DNA from: Rhizobiaceae bacterium
Lineage (GTDB): Bacteria > Pseudomonadota > Alphaproteobacteria > Rhizobiales > Rhizobiaceae
Direction of reading: 5' to 3'
DNA length: 32,616 nt
Assembly (NCBI GenBank): GCA_027483885.1
Contig: JAIXTO010000219.1
Coordinates: forward strand, 1-32,616
The notes under the pieces are model-generated. The model saw only the letters and a program-made list of their open reading frames with translations, was not told where the DNA came from and made no database searches. The translations under genes and the position numbers were made by a program. Every line of letters begins with the position of its first letter. Position 1 is the stretch's first letter. Shown one piece after another: positions 16,340 through 24,590 of this stretch.

Positions 16340-16804
16340 ATGGTCACCTCCAGTCGCCAACTCTCCAGCCTTTTCTGCGTCCTGATCTTTGCTGTCGTGG
16401 CGGGTTTCACCCTTGCACGGGCCGAGAGCCGTCCGTCCGTGGTCGGCACGGTCGTTCGATTCACCGCAGGCGCGGCGTCGGTCGATGTCACGATCGGCGA
16501 GGATAATCCAACGGTGCGGGATTTTCTGTCTCTCCTGCCGCTGACGATGACGCTGGAGGAATTCGCCGGCCGCGAAAAGATCGGCTATTTTTCCAGGAAG
16601 CTGACGGTGAAAGGCTCCAAAGGGTCGGACCCGGAAGACGGAGATCTCATCTACTTCGTGCCCTGGGGCAATCTTGGTTTCTATTACAATGCATCGGGCA
16701 TCGGTTACTCGGACCAGACGATCCATATCGGCAAATACAGGGCCACGCCTGCCGAACTCGCCCGCTTCGAGGGTCACACGGTGACCGTTCAAATCGCCAA
16801 ATAG
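16340..16804 (+). CDS. Secreted cyclophilin-like fold protein
   Basis: A 154-residue protein with an N-terminal export signal (MVTSSRQLSSLFCVLIFAVV then AGFTLARA, likely cut near residue 30). The mature part matches the bacterial cyclophilin-like family (PF18050 type): RDFLSLLPLTMTLEEFAGRE, KIGYFSRKL, DPEDGDLIYFVPWGNLGFYY and IHIGKY are its usual landmarks. Members have the cyclophilin barrel but not a proven isomerase activity; they are commonly encoded beside cupins, alpha/beta hydrolases and LysR regulators, as here. An in-frame ATG at 16301 would add 13 residues before the signal peptide and is less likely. The export fits with the Tat-exported hydrolase two genes upstream. Confidence 0.85.
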   Translation: MVTSSRQLSSLFCVLIFAVVAGFTLARAESRPSVVGTVVRFTAGAASVDVTIGEDNPTVRDFLSLLPLTMTLEEFAGREKIGYFSRKLTVKGSKGSDPEDGDLIYFVPWGNLGFYYNASGIGYSDQTIHIGKYRATPAELARFEGHTVTVQIAK

Positions 16805-16950
16805 GCCGAAACCAGCGTGAGGGCAGTATCTTTGAAAAAAGGAGGGCGGTTTGATCAGCCTGACCATTGGCGATATGCAAATCCGTGCCGACCTGGAGCA
16901 GCACGCCGCGCCATCAAGACGCTCCTCAGACTGCAGTAAAGGAAAAGACC

Positions 16951-17346
16951 ATGCTTATTCGACGCGCAGGCACTCAGCCGTCTGCCAAGGGACCCGGCGA
17001 CTGGTTCACCGGTACGGTGCGGATCGACCCGCTGTTCCCGGTCACCGCGCCGGCCCGGGCGGCTGGGAACACGGTCACATTCGAGCCCGGTGCCCGCACC
17101 GCCTGGCACACGCATCCGCTGGGACAGGTGCTGATCGTCACGGCGGGGTTTGGCCGGGTGCAGCGGGAAGGCGGACCTGTCGAGGAGATCCGTCCGGGCG
17201 ATGTCGTCTGGTTCGATCCCGGCGAGAAGCACTGGCATGGTGCCGGTCCCACGACGGCCATGACGCATATTGCCATCCAGGAATCCTTGGATGGCAAGGC
17301 CGTTGACTGGCTCGAGCATGTCAGCGACGCAGACTACGGGGCGTAA
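16951..17346 (+). CDS. Manganese cupin, hydroxynitrile-lyase-like
   Basis: A 131-residue single-domain cupin. It closely resembles the bacterial (R)-selective hydroxynitrile lyase of Granulicella (GtHNL) as I recall it: [16 protein letters not shown] near the start, [37 protein letters not shown] and [20 protein letters not shown]. The metal ligands fall at His53, His55, Gln59 and His94, the same numbers as in that enzyme; the glutamine replacing the usual cupin glutamate is a marker of this group. The true role of these proteins in cells is not settled, and cyanohydrin cleavage may be a side activity. ATG 16951 is preceded by AAAGGA; the open frame back to 16867 is not protein-like. It is cytoplasmic (no signal) and convergent with the LysR gene. 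Confidence 0.9.
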   Translation: MLIRRAGTQPSAKGPGDWFTGTVRIDPLFPVTAPARAAGNTVTFEPGARTAWHTHPLGQVLIVTAGFGRVQREGGPVEEIRPGDVVWFDPGEKHWHGAGPTTAMTHIAIQESLDGKAVDWLEHVSDADYGA

Positions 17347-17373
17347 GGCGTCCCGATTTTTTCTCCCCGATGT

Positions 17374-17402
17374 GCCGCCGCGACTGTCTCAGTCGCGGTG
17401 GC
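17374..17402. terminator. Strong hairpin between convergent cupin and LysR genes
   Basis: A 13-bp stem (17374-17386 with 17390-17402, one G-T pair) with a three-base TCT loop. It starts 27 bases after the cupin stop and includes the stop codon and last codons of the LysR gene, so it could end transcription from both sides. There is no T-run directly after the stem on either strand, so factor-independent action is not certain. Confidence 0.5.
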
Positions 17403-18282
17403 GCAGCGCATTGACGAGCGCCGTGAAGGCCGGCGAGGATTGGCGACGGCTCGGATAATAGAGATGATACCCGTCCCATGGTGGCGTCCAGTCTTCGAGA
17501 ACCCGCACCAGCCGTCCATCCGCGAGAAAGGGAAGAGCCACATCTTCGGGAACGAATGCGAGGCCAAAACCATCGGCGGCGGCGAGGACCGATTGATAGG
17601 AGGTGTTGAAGGCAAGTTGTCCGTCCACCCGGATGCGGGTTTCGTGGCCGTCCTTCTCGAAGTCCCAGACCCAGAAACCGCCAAAGGTCGGCAGTCGCTC
17701 GTTGATACACGTGTGGCGAACCAGATCCTGCGGGTGGAGTGGCGGTGGGTTTTGCGCGAAATAGGAGGGGGCCCCCACCACGGCAAACGGAAAATCGGGG
17801 CTGATCCGGGCCGATATCATGTCTTTTGCCAGTTGCTCGCCCATGCGAACGCCCGCATCGAAGCGCTCGGTGACGATATCCGTCAGGCCGTTATCGCGGA
17901 TCAGTTCGACCTTGATGTCCGGGTAATCCTTGAGAAAAGTCCGAAGCTTGGGCCACAGGATCCAGGTGATCGCGTGGTCGGAGGCCGTGATGCGGATGCT
18001 GCCGGCCGGCCGTTCCCGCCAGGCGCTCAGCGCATCGAGTTCCGCCTCGATCTCGTCGAAATGCGAACTGATGCCGTCGAGCAGGCGCTGACCGGCCTCG
18101 GTGGCGGAGACGGCGCGGGTGGTGCGCGTCAGCAGCCGCACGCCAAGCCGCGTTTCCAACTGGCGGATCGTATGGCTGAGGGCCGATTGCGAAACGCCCA
18201 TCTTGGCCGCCGCCTTGGTGAAGCTGCGTTCGCGCGCCACCGCGATGAAGGCCAGCAGATCGTTGACGTTTTCGCGGACCAT
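17389..18282 (-). CDS. LysR-family transcriptional regulator
   Basis: A 297-residue regulator. The DNA-binding winged helix-turn-helix covers about residues 4-62: VNDLLAFIAVARERSFTKAA, AKMGVSQSALSHTIRQLE, TRLGVRLLTRTTRAVSATEAG. A linker helix and a periplasmic-binding-like effector domain follow (about 90-290), with SIRITASDHAITWILWPKLR and DAGVRMGEQLAKDMISARIS. The opening and effector domain place it with the group that commonly neighbours cupin, alpha/beta hydrolase and cyclophilin-like genes, so control of 14.8-17.3 kb is plausible. It is convergent with the cupin gene and divergent from the nucleotide cyclase gene. The start ATG at 18282 is unambiguous because the helix-turn-helix begins four residues later. 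Confidence 0.93.
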   Translation of the reverse strand: MVRENVNDLLAFIAVARERSFTKAAAKMGVSQSALSHTIRQLETRLGVRLLTRTTRAVSATEAGQRLLDGISSHFDEIEAELDALSAWRERPAGSIRITASDHAITWILWPKLRTFLKDYPDIKVELIRDNGLTDIVTERFDAGVRMGEQLAKDMISARISPDFPFAVVGAPSYFAQNPPPLHPQDLVRHTCINERLPTFGGFWVWDFEKDGHETRIRVDGQLAFNTSYQSVLAAADGFGLAFVPEDVALPFLADGRLVRVLEDWTPPWDGYHLYYPSRRQSSPAFTALVNALRHRD

Positions 18283-18417
18283 TTATGAACCCTCTTCATT
18301 TTGCGCACAGTGATTATAGCCGAAATGCGCATGAAGGGTGAAGTGCAAATGCCGATCGCTGGCGGCCCGCAAGGTGTCGTCGCCCTCGTCCGTTCCCTCC
18401 TTTCGAAGGTGATCGCC

Positions 18418-19734
18418 ATGCCGGTCAGGACCAGTTCCGTATTTTCTCTTGAAGCGGGTCACCGCGCGCTCGCGCTTGCCCAGCGTCGCGGCTTTCAACT
18501 GGCCGTCATCGGCCGCTCGATCGCGGTCACGGCACTCGCCTTCGTGTTTCTGGCGGGCTATCATTATCCGGCCAACCTGCAGATCTGGGCCGGCACGCTG
18601 CTTCTCGGGCTTGGCGGCCTGATGGCATTGTGGACACTCGGCCGACCGCTGGAACAGGTGGCTCGGTATGTATTCTTCGCTGTTGATGCGGGACTTGTCT
18701 CGGCTCTCATTGCGTTCGCACCGCTGAGCAGCGGGGATCATATTCCGCAAAACCTCGTTTTCCTGACAAGCCGGGTTCACTACTATTATCTCGTCATCGC
18801 CGCATCGATCCTGACGCTGTCGCCGCGACTGGTTTTGTGGACGGGGGCCTGCTGCATTGCAGGACTGTCGGCTGCGACGCTTCATATCCTGCATCAGATG
18901 GATCACGTCCTGACCTTCGGCGATCTGCCTTATGCGCCTACGAAAGACGTGTTCAATGCCGTGGTGCTGAACGCGAATTTCGTCGGGACCGCCTCGCGTA
19001 TCGAAGAGGCGCTGGTGATGGCCGCGCTGACCGCGATTGCGGCGCTGGCCGTGCGCCGGGCGCGAAGCGTGGTTTTGGCACGCGTCGCGTCCGACGAGAA
19101 GCGGCGGCATATTCAGCAGCAATTCGGCCGTTATGTGCCGGCAAGCGTGATTGCCGCGCTGGAAGCCGATGGGCATCTGGAACCGCGGCAGAGAAACGCC
19201 ACCCTTCTTTTCGCCGACATCGAGGGATTTACCACGCTGTCGGAAAACATGCCGCCCGCAGAGTTGATCCGGATCCTGAACCAGCTTTTCACAGCCGTCG
19301 GTCAAGTGGTCGCTGGTCACGGCGGCCTTGTCGTCAATTATGTCGGTGATGCCGTCATCGCAGCCTTCAATGCGCCATTGCCGCTGGAGGATCATGCCTA
19401 TCAGGCGGTCCTGGCCGCGCGCGACATCCTCCAGATGGTCTTAGAGCGTGATTTTACCGGGCGCCAGGTGAGGCTGCGCATCGGTGTCGCCACGGGGCCT
19501 GTCGCAGCCGGCACCGTGGGCAGCCAGGAACGACTGGCGTTCACGCTCTACGGCGATACCGTCAATTTGGCCCAGAGGCTGGAAGCCCTGAACAAGACGC
19601 TGGGAACGCGGTGTCTGATCTGCGAGACCACCCACGCCGCGCTCTCCGGCCGCCTGCCGGGCCTGAAATCACTCGGACCGCAGCAGGTGCGAAACCGCAA
19701 AAGATCCGTGGAGGTTCACGCACTCGTGGATTGA
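18418..19734 (+). CDS. Membrane-bound class III adenylate/guanylate cyclase
   Basis: A 438-residue cyclase expected to make cAMP (or cGMP). About six membrane helices occupy residues 28-215 (for example 31-47, 56-74, 83-101, 120-136, 139-157, 198-214). A linker with QQFGRYVPASVIAALEAD leads to the catalytic domain: LLFADIEGFTTLSENMP with metal aspartate Asp267, and VVNYVGDAVIAAFNAP with Asp311, followed by LRIGVATGPVAAGTVGS and the nucleotide-binding YGDTVNLAQRLE helix. The open frame starts at a TTG (18301), and ATGs at 18325, 18331 and 18349 are also in frame. ATG 18418 is chosen because AAGGTG lies six bases before it and it leaves 135 bases for a promoter between this gene and the divergent LysR gene. 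Confidence 0.88.
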   Translation: MPVRTSSVFSLEAGHRALALAQRRGFQLAVIGRSIAVTALAFVFLAGYHYPANLQIWAGTLLLGLGGLMALWTLGRPLEQVARYVFFAVDAGLVSALIAFAPLSSGDHIPQNLVFLTSRVHYYYLVIAASILTLSPRLVLWTGACCIAGLSAATLHILHQMDHVLTFGDLPYAPTKDVFNAVVLNANFVGTASRIEEALVMAALTAIAALAVRRARSVVLARVASDEKRRHIQQQFGRYVPASVIAALEADGHLEPRQRNATLLFADIEGFTTLSENMPPAELIRILNQLFTAVGQVVAGHGGLVVNYVGDAVIAAFNAPLPLEDHAYQAVLAARDILQMVLERDFTGRQVRLRIGVATGPVAAGTVGSQERLAFTLYGDTVNLAQRLEALNKTLGTRCLICETTHAALSGRLPGLKSLGPQQVRNRKRSVEVHALVD

Positions 19735-19981
19735 GCCGCGCCGCCCCGCTTCTCCCTATCCCGTTTCGGTCATTCGTCCGTCCGGCCACTCGCCATTCAT
19801 GAGCGTGCTTCATGAGCATAAGTCACCACGGAGCGCTAATGTTTTCGGCCAGTCAGGGATAGACTGAGCACCGCTACTGTCTGTCTTCACCGGTGCCGGG
19901 TCCATTCCGTGGCCGGAGGAGCAGATGCCTCGGTGCGCCGCACCGGCGGCAATGCCAGTCAACGTTTTCAGGGAGATGGCC
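19735..19981 (+). promoter_or_regulatory. Upstream region of the molybdenum hydroxylase operon, with a 9-bp direct repeat
   Basis: A 247-base gap that must contain the operon promoter. The sequence TTCATGAGC occurs twice, at 19796-19804 and 19809-19817, 13 bases apart, a spacing of little more than one helical turn. This may be a tandem regulator site; no regulator gene is adjacent except the distant LysR. No clear -35/-10 pair was found. Confidence 0.35.
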
Positions 19982-20428
19982 ATGCAGCTTACCATCAATG
20001 GGCAATCGCATCAGGTGGAGATCGAGCCGGATACGCCGCTCCTGTGGGTCCTGCGCGACACGCTCGGGCTGACGGGCACGAAATATGGCTGCGGCCTTGC
20101 CCAGTGTGGAGCCTGCACTGTGCTGATCGACGGCCAGGCGACGCGTGCCTGCGTCACACCGATCGAAAGCGTCGCGGGCACCGAGATCGTGACGATCGAG
20201 GCCATCACTGGGGATGCCGAAGGCCGCAGGGTCGTTGAGGCCTGGGTCGATCATCAGGTTCCGCAATGCGGCTATTGCCAGTCCGGCCAGGTGATGGCGG
20301 CGACGGCGCTTCTGAAACAGACGCCCCAACCGACCGAGGAAGACATTGCCGCGGCAATGATCAATCTCTGTCGGTGCGGCACCTATAATGCCATCGCGTC
20401 TGCCGTTCGGCAGGCCGCCAAAGTTTAA
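19982..20428 (+). CDS. 2Fe-2S subunit of molybdenum hydroxylase (IorA type)
   Basis: A 148-residue electron-transfer subunit with two [2Fe-2S] clusters. The N-terminal plant-ferredoxin-type site uses Cys37, Cys42, Cys45 and Cys57 (YGCGLAQCGACTV, TRACV). The C-terminal site uses Cys96, Cys99, Cys130 and Cys132 (QCGYCQSGQ, NLCRCGTY). Size and motif spacing are those of the small subunits of isoquinoline oxidoreductase, nicotinate hydroxylase (NicA) and bacterial aldehyde dehydrogenases. There is no signal peptide; such subunits are usually carried across the membrane with the Tat-tagged large subunit. ATG 19982 follows GGGAG; the open frame upstream to 19925 is not needed. Eleven bases separate it from the large-subunit gene. 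Confidence 0.96.
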   Translation: MQLTINGQSHQVEIEPDTPLLWVLRDTLGLTGTKYGCGLAQCGACTVLIDGQATRACVTPIESVAGTEIVTIEAITGDAEGRRVVEAWVDHQVPQCGYCQSGQVMAATALLKQTPQPTEEDIAAAMINLCRCGTYNAIASAVRQAAKV

Positions 20429-20439
20429 GGGAGGTCAGC

Positions 20440-22686
20440 ATGAACGACATGTCACCGATCAAGGCGTCCCAAAACTCTGACCGGGAGACCGGGCTTCTCA
20501 ATCTGTCGCGCCGTCGCTTTCTCGGCGTCTCCGCTGGCGCTCTGGTGCTGGGCGTCGCCTTGCCGTCTGGCGCCGGGCGCGCCCTGGCGCAGGCCGCCGC
20601 ACCCGCCATTGAGGCGGGTACGCGGGTGAACGCCTATATCGAGATCCGGCCAGACAGCAGCGTCCTGTTCCGCAGCGCCTTTATCGAGGGCGGGCAGGGC
20701 ATATTTACCGCCATGGCGCAGATCGTTGGCGAGGAACTCGATGTCGATCCTGCCCGCTTTGTCGTGGAAGCGGCACCGCCCGGGCCGGATTATCTGCTGA
20801 TCGGCGGCTTCCGCTTTACCGGCGGCAGCATGTCCGTCAGGATGAGCTACGAGAAGATGCGCAAACTTGGCGCGAGCGCCCGCCTGATGGTGTTGCAGGC
20901 CGCCGCTGCACGGATGAACGTGCCGGTCTCGGAACTGACGACCGAGCCTGGCCGCGTTCTCCATGCCGCGTCCGGACGGGCGCTGAGCTATGGCGAACTG
21001 GCGCAGCAGGCCGCGGCCTTGGCGGTGCCGGCCGATGCGCCGCTGAGAGCAAAGTCGGATTTTCGCTGGATCGGCAAACCCCTGGCGCGGCTCGACGTGC
21101 GCGACAAATCCACCGGCAAGGCACAGTATGCTATCGATCTTCGCGTGGACGGCATGCTCCATGCGGCCGTCCAGCACGCCCGCCATCTCGGAGCGGAACC
21201 GCAGGCCATCACCAACGAGGCCCAGGTTCTGGCCATGCCGGGCGTGCATTCCGTGCATCGCTTGCCCGGCGCGGTCGGCGTTGTTGCCGATAGCTGGTGG
21301 CGGGCTCGCCGGGCGGCGGAAAGCCTTCAGGTCACCTGGACGGCTGCGGCGCAGGGCACCAAGGGTGCGATGCCGGAAGACTATTCGACGGAACGGCACC
21401 GGGACGGGTTGAAGGCCATGACGGGCGATGGTCTTGAGGCGGAAGTCTCCGGCGATGCCACCAAGGCTCTGGCCGGCGCCAAGACCGTCATTGAGGCGAC
21501 CTATGACGCCCCTCATCTGGCGCATGCGCAGCTGGAGCCGCCCTCGGCGCTGGCGCGCTGGAACGAGGACGGCACGCTGGAACTCTGGGCACCCAACCAG
21601 GCGCCGGAAATGTTCCAGGCAGCAGCGGCAAAGGTTGCCGGCATCGATCCGTCCAAGGTCATCATCCATTCGCCACTGCTTGGCGGTTTCTTCGGACGAC
21701 ATTTCCTCTATGCCTCGGCCAACCCGTTTCCGCAGGCCATCCTGCTGTCGAAAGCGGTCGGAAAGCCGATCAAGCTTGTCTGGAGCCGCGAGGAAGAGTT
21801 TTTGCGCGATGCGCTGCGCCCCATGGCGGTCGCCCGCTTCCGGGCTGGCCTGGACGAGAAAGGCATGCCGGTTGCCCTGAGTGCGGTTGCGGTGGGTGAA
21901 GGTGCGACAGGCCGCTGGTTCGGCCGTCAGCCGGACAAGGTGGATAGCTCCGCAGTGGAAGGCATTGTCGAAAAACTCTATGCCATCCCCAATCGCCGGG
22001 TCGGTCACATCCATGTCGATGATCCCGCGGTCATCGGCTTCTGGCGCTCGGTCGGCCATTCGATGAACGACTTCTTCTACGAGACCTTCTTTGATGAAAT
22101 GGCCGATGCCGGAAAGCAGGACCCCTACGAACTGCGCCACCGGCTGCTTTCCGAAAGCCCGCGCCAACAGACGCTTCTCGAGGCGGTGGCGGATCTCTCC
22201 GGCGGCTGGAGACGCGGTCCCTATCAGGCGGACGACGGCACCCGGCGCGCCCGGGGCGTCGCCATGGCGTCTCCCTTCGGCAGCGAGGTTGCGACCATCG
22301 CGGAAGTCTCCTTGCGCGGCGAGGAGGCGGTGGTTCATCAGGTCTGGGTCGCCGTCGATCCCGGCAGCATCGTCAATCCGGCCATCGTCGAGGCACAGAT
22401 CAACTCCGCGGTCGCCATCGGTCTCTCGATCGCGCTGATGGAAGAGGTGGTCTACGAGGAGGGCGTGCCGCGTGCCCGCAATTATGACGGTTATCCCATC
22501 CTGCCACCCGACAGAATGCCAAAGGTGCATGTCCGCATCATCGAAAGCGGTGCGCCCATGGGCGGCATCGGCGAGCCGGGTGTGCCGGGCGTGCCGCCGG
22601 CGGTGGTCAACGCATTGGCGGTTTTGACCGGCAAGCGGGTGCGCAGCCTGCCGCTGTCGCGCGCCTCGCTGACCGGCAGCATCTGA
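20440..22686 (+). CDS. Molybdopterin-binding subunit of molybdenum hydroxylase (IorB type), Tat-exported
   Basis: A 748-residue catalytic subunit of the xanthine oxidase family, holding molybdenum cytosine dinucleotide. A twin-arginine signal SRRRFLGVSAGALVLG is at residues 23-38, so the mature enzyme works in the periplasm. Landmarks include FRSAFIEGGQGIFTAMAQIV, GGFRFTGGSMSVRMSYEKMR, FRWIGKPLARLDVRDKSTGK at the second domain, LLGGFFGRHF, RSVGHSMNDFFYETFFDEMA, and the catalytic-glutamate region GGIGEPGVPGVPPAVVNAL near the end. The IorB-type has no FAD subunit; electrons leave through cytochrome c, which fits the downstream genes. The substrate, an N-heterocycle or an aldehyde, cannot be told. 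ATG 20440 has a perfect GGGAGG six bases upstream. No XdhC-type maturation factor is encoded in the window. Confidence 0.95.
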   Translation: MNDMSPIKASQNSDRETGLLNLSRRRFLGVSAGALVLGVALPSGAGRALAQAAAPAIEAGTRVNAYIEIRPDSSVLFRSAFIEGGQGIFTAMAQIVGEELDVDPARFVVEAAPPGPDYLLIGGFRFTGGSMSVRMSYEKMRKLGASARLMVLQAAAARMNVPVSELTTEPGRVLHAASGRALSYGELAQQAAALAVPADAPLRAKSDFRWIGKPLARLDVRDKSTGKAQYAIDLRVDGMLHAAVQHARHLGAEPQAITNEAQVLAMPGVHSVHRLPGAVGVVADSWWRARRAAESLQVTWTAAAQGTKGAMPEDYSTERHRDGLKAMTGDGLEAEVSGDATKALAGAKTVIEATYDAPHLAHAQLEPPSALARWNEDGTLELWAPNQAPEMFQAAAAKVAGIDPSKVIIHSPLLGGFFGRHFLYASANPFPQAILLSKAVGKPIKLVWSREEEFLRDALRPMAVARFRAGLDEKGMPVALSAVAVGEGATGRWFGRQPDKVDSSAVEGIVEKLYAIPNRRVGHIHVDDPAVIGFWRSVGHSMNDFFYETFFDEMADAGKQDPYELRHRLLSESPRQQTLLEAVADLSGGWRRGPYQADDGTRRARGVAMASPFGSEVATIAEVSLRGEEAVVHQVWVAVDPGSIVNPAIVEAQINSAVAIGLSIALMEEVVYEEGVPRARNYDGYPILPPDRMPKVHVRIIESGAPMGGIGEPGVPGVPPAVVNALAVLTGKRVRSLPLSRASLTGSI

Positions 22687-22776
22687 ACCATGCGAGAAAC
22701 CGGCGTCGAGCTGGGCACCGAACCAAAATTCGCCTGTTCCGGTCATGCCGGCGCAGGCCTTTTCCTCATTTGATGG

Positions 22777-24108
22777 GTGGGCTCCCGTTTGAAACGTCTT
22801 GGTCTCTTTGTTGCAGTCGTCGCTGTCGTGGGTGCCGGAAGCGCCTGGTTCGCGATCTATGTGCCGCGCTCCCCATTCGACGGAGAGGCGCGGCCGGCAC
22901 CCGGCCCTCTGGAGCGGGGCGAATATGTTGCGCGTCTTTCCGATTGCGTCGCCTGCCATACCACGGAGCGCGGAAAACCCTTTGCCGGTGGATTGGCCAT
23001 GGGCACGCCGCTCGGTGCGATCTACACGACCAATATCACGCCGGACAAACAAACCGGGATCGGCAACTACACGTTGGCCGATTTCGACAATGCGGTGCGT
23101 CGGGGTGTGCGGGCCGATGGCGCCCGTCTTTATCCGGCCATGCCGCATCCGTCCTATGCCAAGATGAGCGATGACGACATCCGCGCGCTCTACGATTACG
23201 TCATGAATCACGTCCAGCCGGTCAGCCAGCCGAACCGCCCTGCGGATATCGCCTGGCCGCTCAACATGCGCTGGCCGCTTGCCTTCTGGAATGCTGCCTT
23301 CACGGAGCCGGGCACCTATCAGGCCAAGATGGCCGGGGACGACCTGTGGAACCGCGGCGCCTATCTGGTGCAGGGGCCAGGCCATTGCGGAAGCTGCCAC
23401 ACGCCTCGTGGTTTAGCGATTCAGGAAGTTGCGCTCGACGAGCGTGATCCGCGTTATCTCTCCGGCGCGCTGCTCGATGGCTGGTATGCGCCGAGCCTGC
23501 GCAACGATCACAATACCGGTCTTGGTCGCTGGACCGAGGATGATATCGTTACCTATCTGAAGGATGGCCGCAATCAGCACGGTGTCGTTTTCGGCTCGAT
23601 GATGGAGGCCTTCAACAACTCCACCCAGTACATGAGCGATACGGATCTGAAGGGCATTGCGCGCTATCTCAAATCGCTGCCGGGAGATCGAACGCGGGAT
23701 GGTGAGCCCTGGCAGTATCAGCCCGTTGCGGCGGCGGCACCCCGCTCGGCGGGGCAGGCGATCTATGCGTCACAATGCGCGACCTGTCACGGCGCCGATG
23801 GCCGTGGCCGTGCCGAATGGATCGCGCCGCTTGCCGGCGCCAGTTCGCTGCTGGCACCCGATCCGGCCTCGGCGATCAACATCACGCTGAACGGGGCCGG
23901 CCGTGTGGTCGCCGATGGTGTGACGGATGCCTATCGCATGCCGTCGCTGCGCTCCAAGCTGAGCGACCAGCAGATTGCCGAGGTGCTGACTTATGTCCGC
24001 GCGACCTGGGGCAATCACGCTGCTCCGGTGACGGAGCAAGCGGTGAAGGCCCTGCGGGCGCATACCGACCCGGCAAGCCCTGATCCGATCATTCTGCAGA
24101 TGCGCTGA
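22777..24108 (+). CDS. Tri-haem cytochrome c electron acceptor
   Basis: A 443-residue membrane-anchored periplasmic cytochrome with three CxxCH haem sites: CVACH at residues 57-61, CGSCH at 204-208 and CATCH at 334-338. One N-terminal hydrophobic helix (LGLFVAVVAVVGAGSAWFAI) serves as signal anchor. The arrangement is that of the cytochrome subunits of membrane alcohol and aldehyde dehydrogenases and of the cytochrome part of nicotinate hydroxylase NicB. It follows the Mo subunit by 90 bases in the same direction and should take electrons from the 2Fe-2S subunit and pass them to the quinone pool or an oxidase. Start GTG at 22777 is the best in-frame choice, with a TTG at 22789 as alternative; neither has a strong ribosome site. 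Confidence 0.93.
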   Translation: MGSRLKRLGLFVAVVAVVGAGSAWFAIYVPRSPFDGEARPAPGPLERGEYVARLSDCVACHTTERGKPFAGGLAMGTPLGAIYTTNITPDKQTGIGNYTLADFDNAVRRGVRADGARLYPAMPHPSYAKMSDDDIRALYDYVMNHVQPVSQPNRPADIAWPLNMRWPLAFWNAAFTEPGTYQAKMAGDDLWNRGAYLVQGPGHCGSCHTPRGLAIQEVALDERDPRYLSGALLDGWYAPSLRNDHNTGLGRWTEDDIVTYLKDGRNQHGVVFGSMMEAFNNSTQYMSDTDLKGIARYLKSLPGDRTRDGEPWQYQPVAAAAPRSAGQAIYASQCATCHGADGRGRAEWIAPLAGASSLLAPDPASAINITLNGAGRVVADGVTDAYRMPSLRSKLSDQQIAEVLTYVRATWGNHAAPVTEQAVKALRAHTDPASPDPIILQMR

Positions 24109-24143
24109 TCGTGCCGTTGCACGCATGTCCTCTAGCCTTTGTC

Positions 24144-24173
24144 GACATCCGGGTTCCTGAAATCCCGGATGTC
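24144..24173. repeat. Perfect 10-bp inverted repeat between the two cytochrome genes
   Basis: GACATCCGGG at 24144-24153 pairs with CCCGGATGTC at 24164-24173 around a ten-base loop. No T-run follows, so it is unlikely to be a simple terminator. It may stabilise or partly end the transcript between the tri-haem and mono-haem cytochrome genes. Confidence 0.55.
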
Positions 24174-24206
24174 CGATCCTGTTGCCCATGCTCGAAAGTT
24201 TCTGCA

Positions 24207-24590
24207 ATGTATCGATCCGTCTCTGCCATCGCCGGTCTCTGTCTCCTGTTGTCGGCCGCAGTTGCTGCGGCGCAGGCGCCTGCCTCTGAGCCCACCAAAG
24301 GCGAGACGCTGTTCCGGCAGCGATGCGGTGCCTGTCATCAGGTTGCAACGCTCCGCAATGGGGTCGGGCCGCATCTGCAGGGTGTCGTCGGACGCGCGGC
24401 GGGAAGCGTCGAGGGCTATAATTACTCGCCGGCCATAAAAGGGTCCGGCATCGTGTGGAGTGCGGATAACCTCGACAATTTCCTCACCAATCCCGGTGCC
24501 ATGGTGCGGGGAACGCGCATGACGCAGCGTTTCGCCAATGCGGCGGAGCGACAGGCGATCATCGAATTTCTTCAACAGAAGCAAGACTGA
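24207..24590 (+). CDS. Small class I cytochrome c
   Basis: A 127-residue secreted mono-haem cytochrome. It has a signal peptide (MYRSVSAIAGLCLLLSAAVA, cut after AAAQA or nearby), one haem site CGACH at about residues 44-48, the GPHLQGVVGRAAGS loop typical of cytochrome c2-like proteins, and a C-terminal axial methionine in RGTRMTQRF. It resembles mitochondrial-type soluble cytochrome c and would carry electrons from the tri-haem cytochrome to a terminal oxidase. ATG 24207 begins the signal peptide; the open frame to 24111 is cysteine/proline-rich and unlikely. It lies 98 bases after the tri-haem gene and probably is the last gene of the molybdenum hydroxylase operon. Confidence 0.93.
   Translation: MYRSVSAIAGLCLLLSAAVAAAQAPASEPTKGETLFRQRCGACHQVATLRNGVGPHLQGVVGRAAGSVEGYNYSPAIKGSGIVWSADNLDNFLTNPGAMVRGTRMTQRFANAAERQAIIEFLQQKQD

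Noticed and set aside
18283-19395. 370-codon open frame on the minus strand
   Set aside because: Antisense to the nucleotide cyclase with its clear catalytic motifs.
20452-23400. Open frame of 982 codons on the minus strand
   Set aside because: It is the exact antisense of the Mo hydroxylase and cytochrome genes, which have clear motifs. In GC-rich DNA the antisense frame often stays open; its residues are rich in Arg, His, Gly and Asp with no domain pattern.
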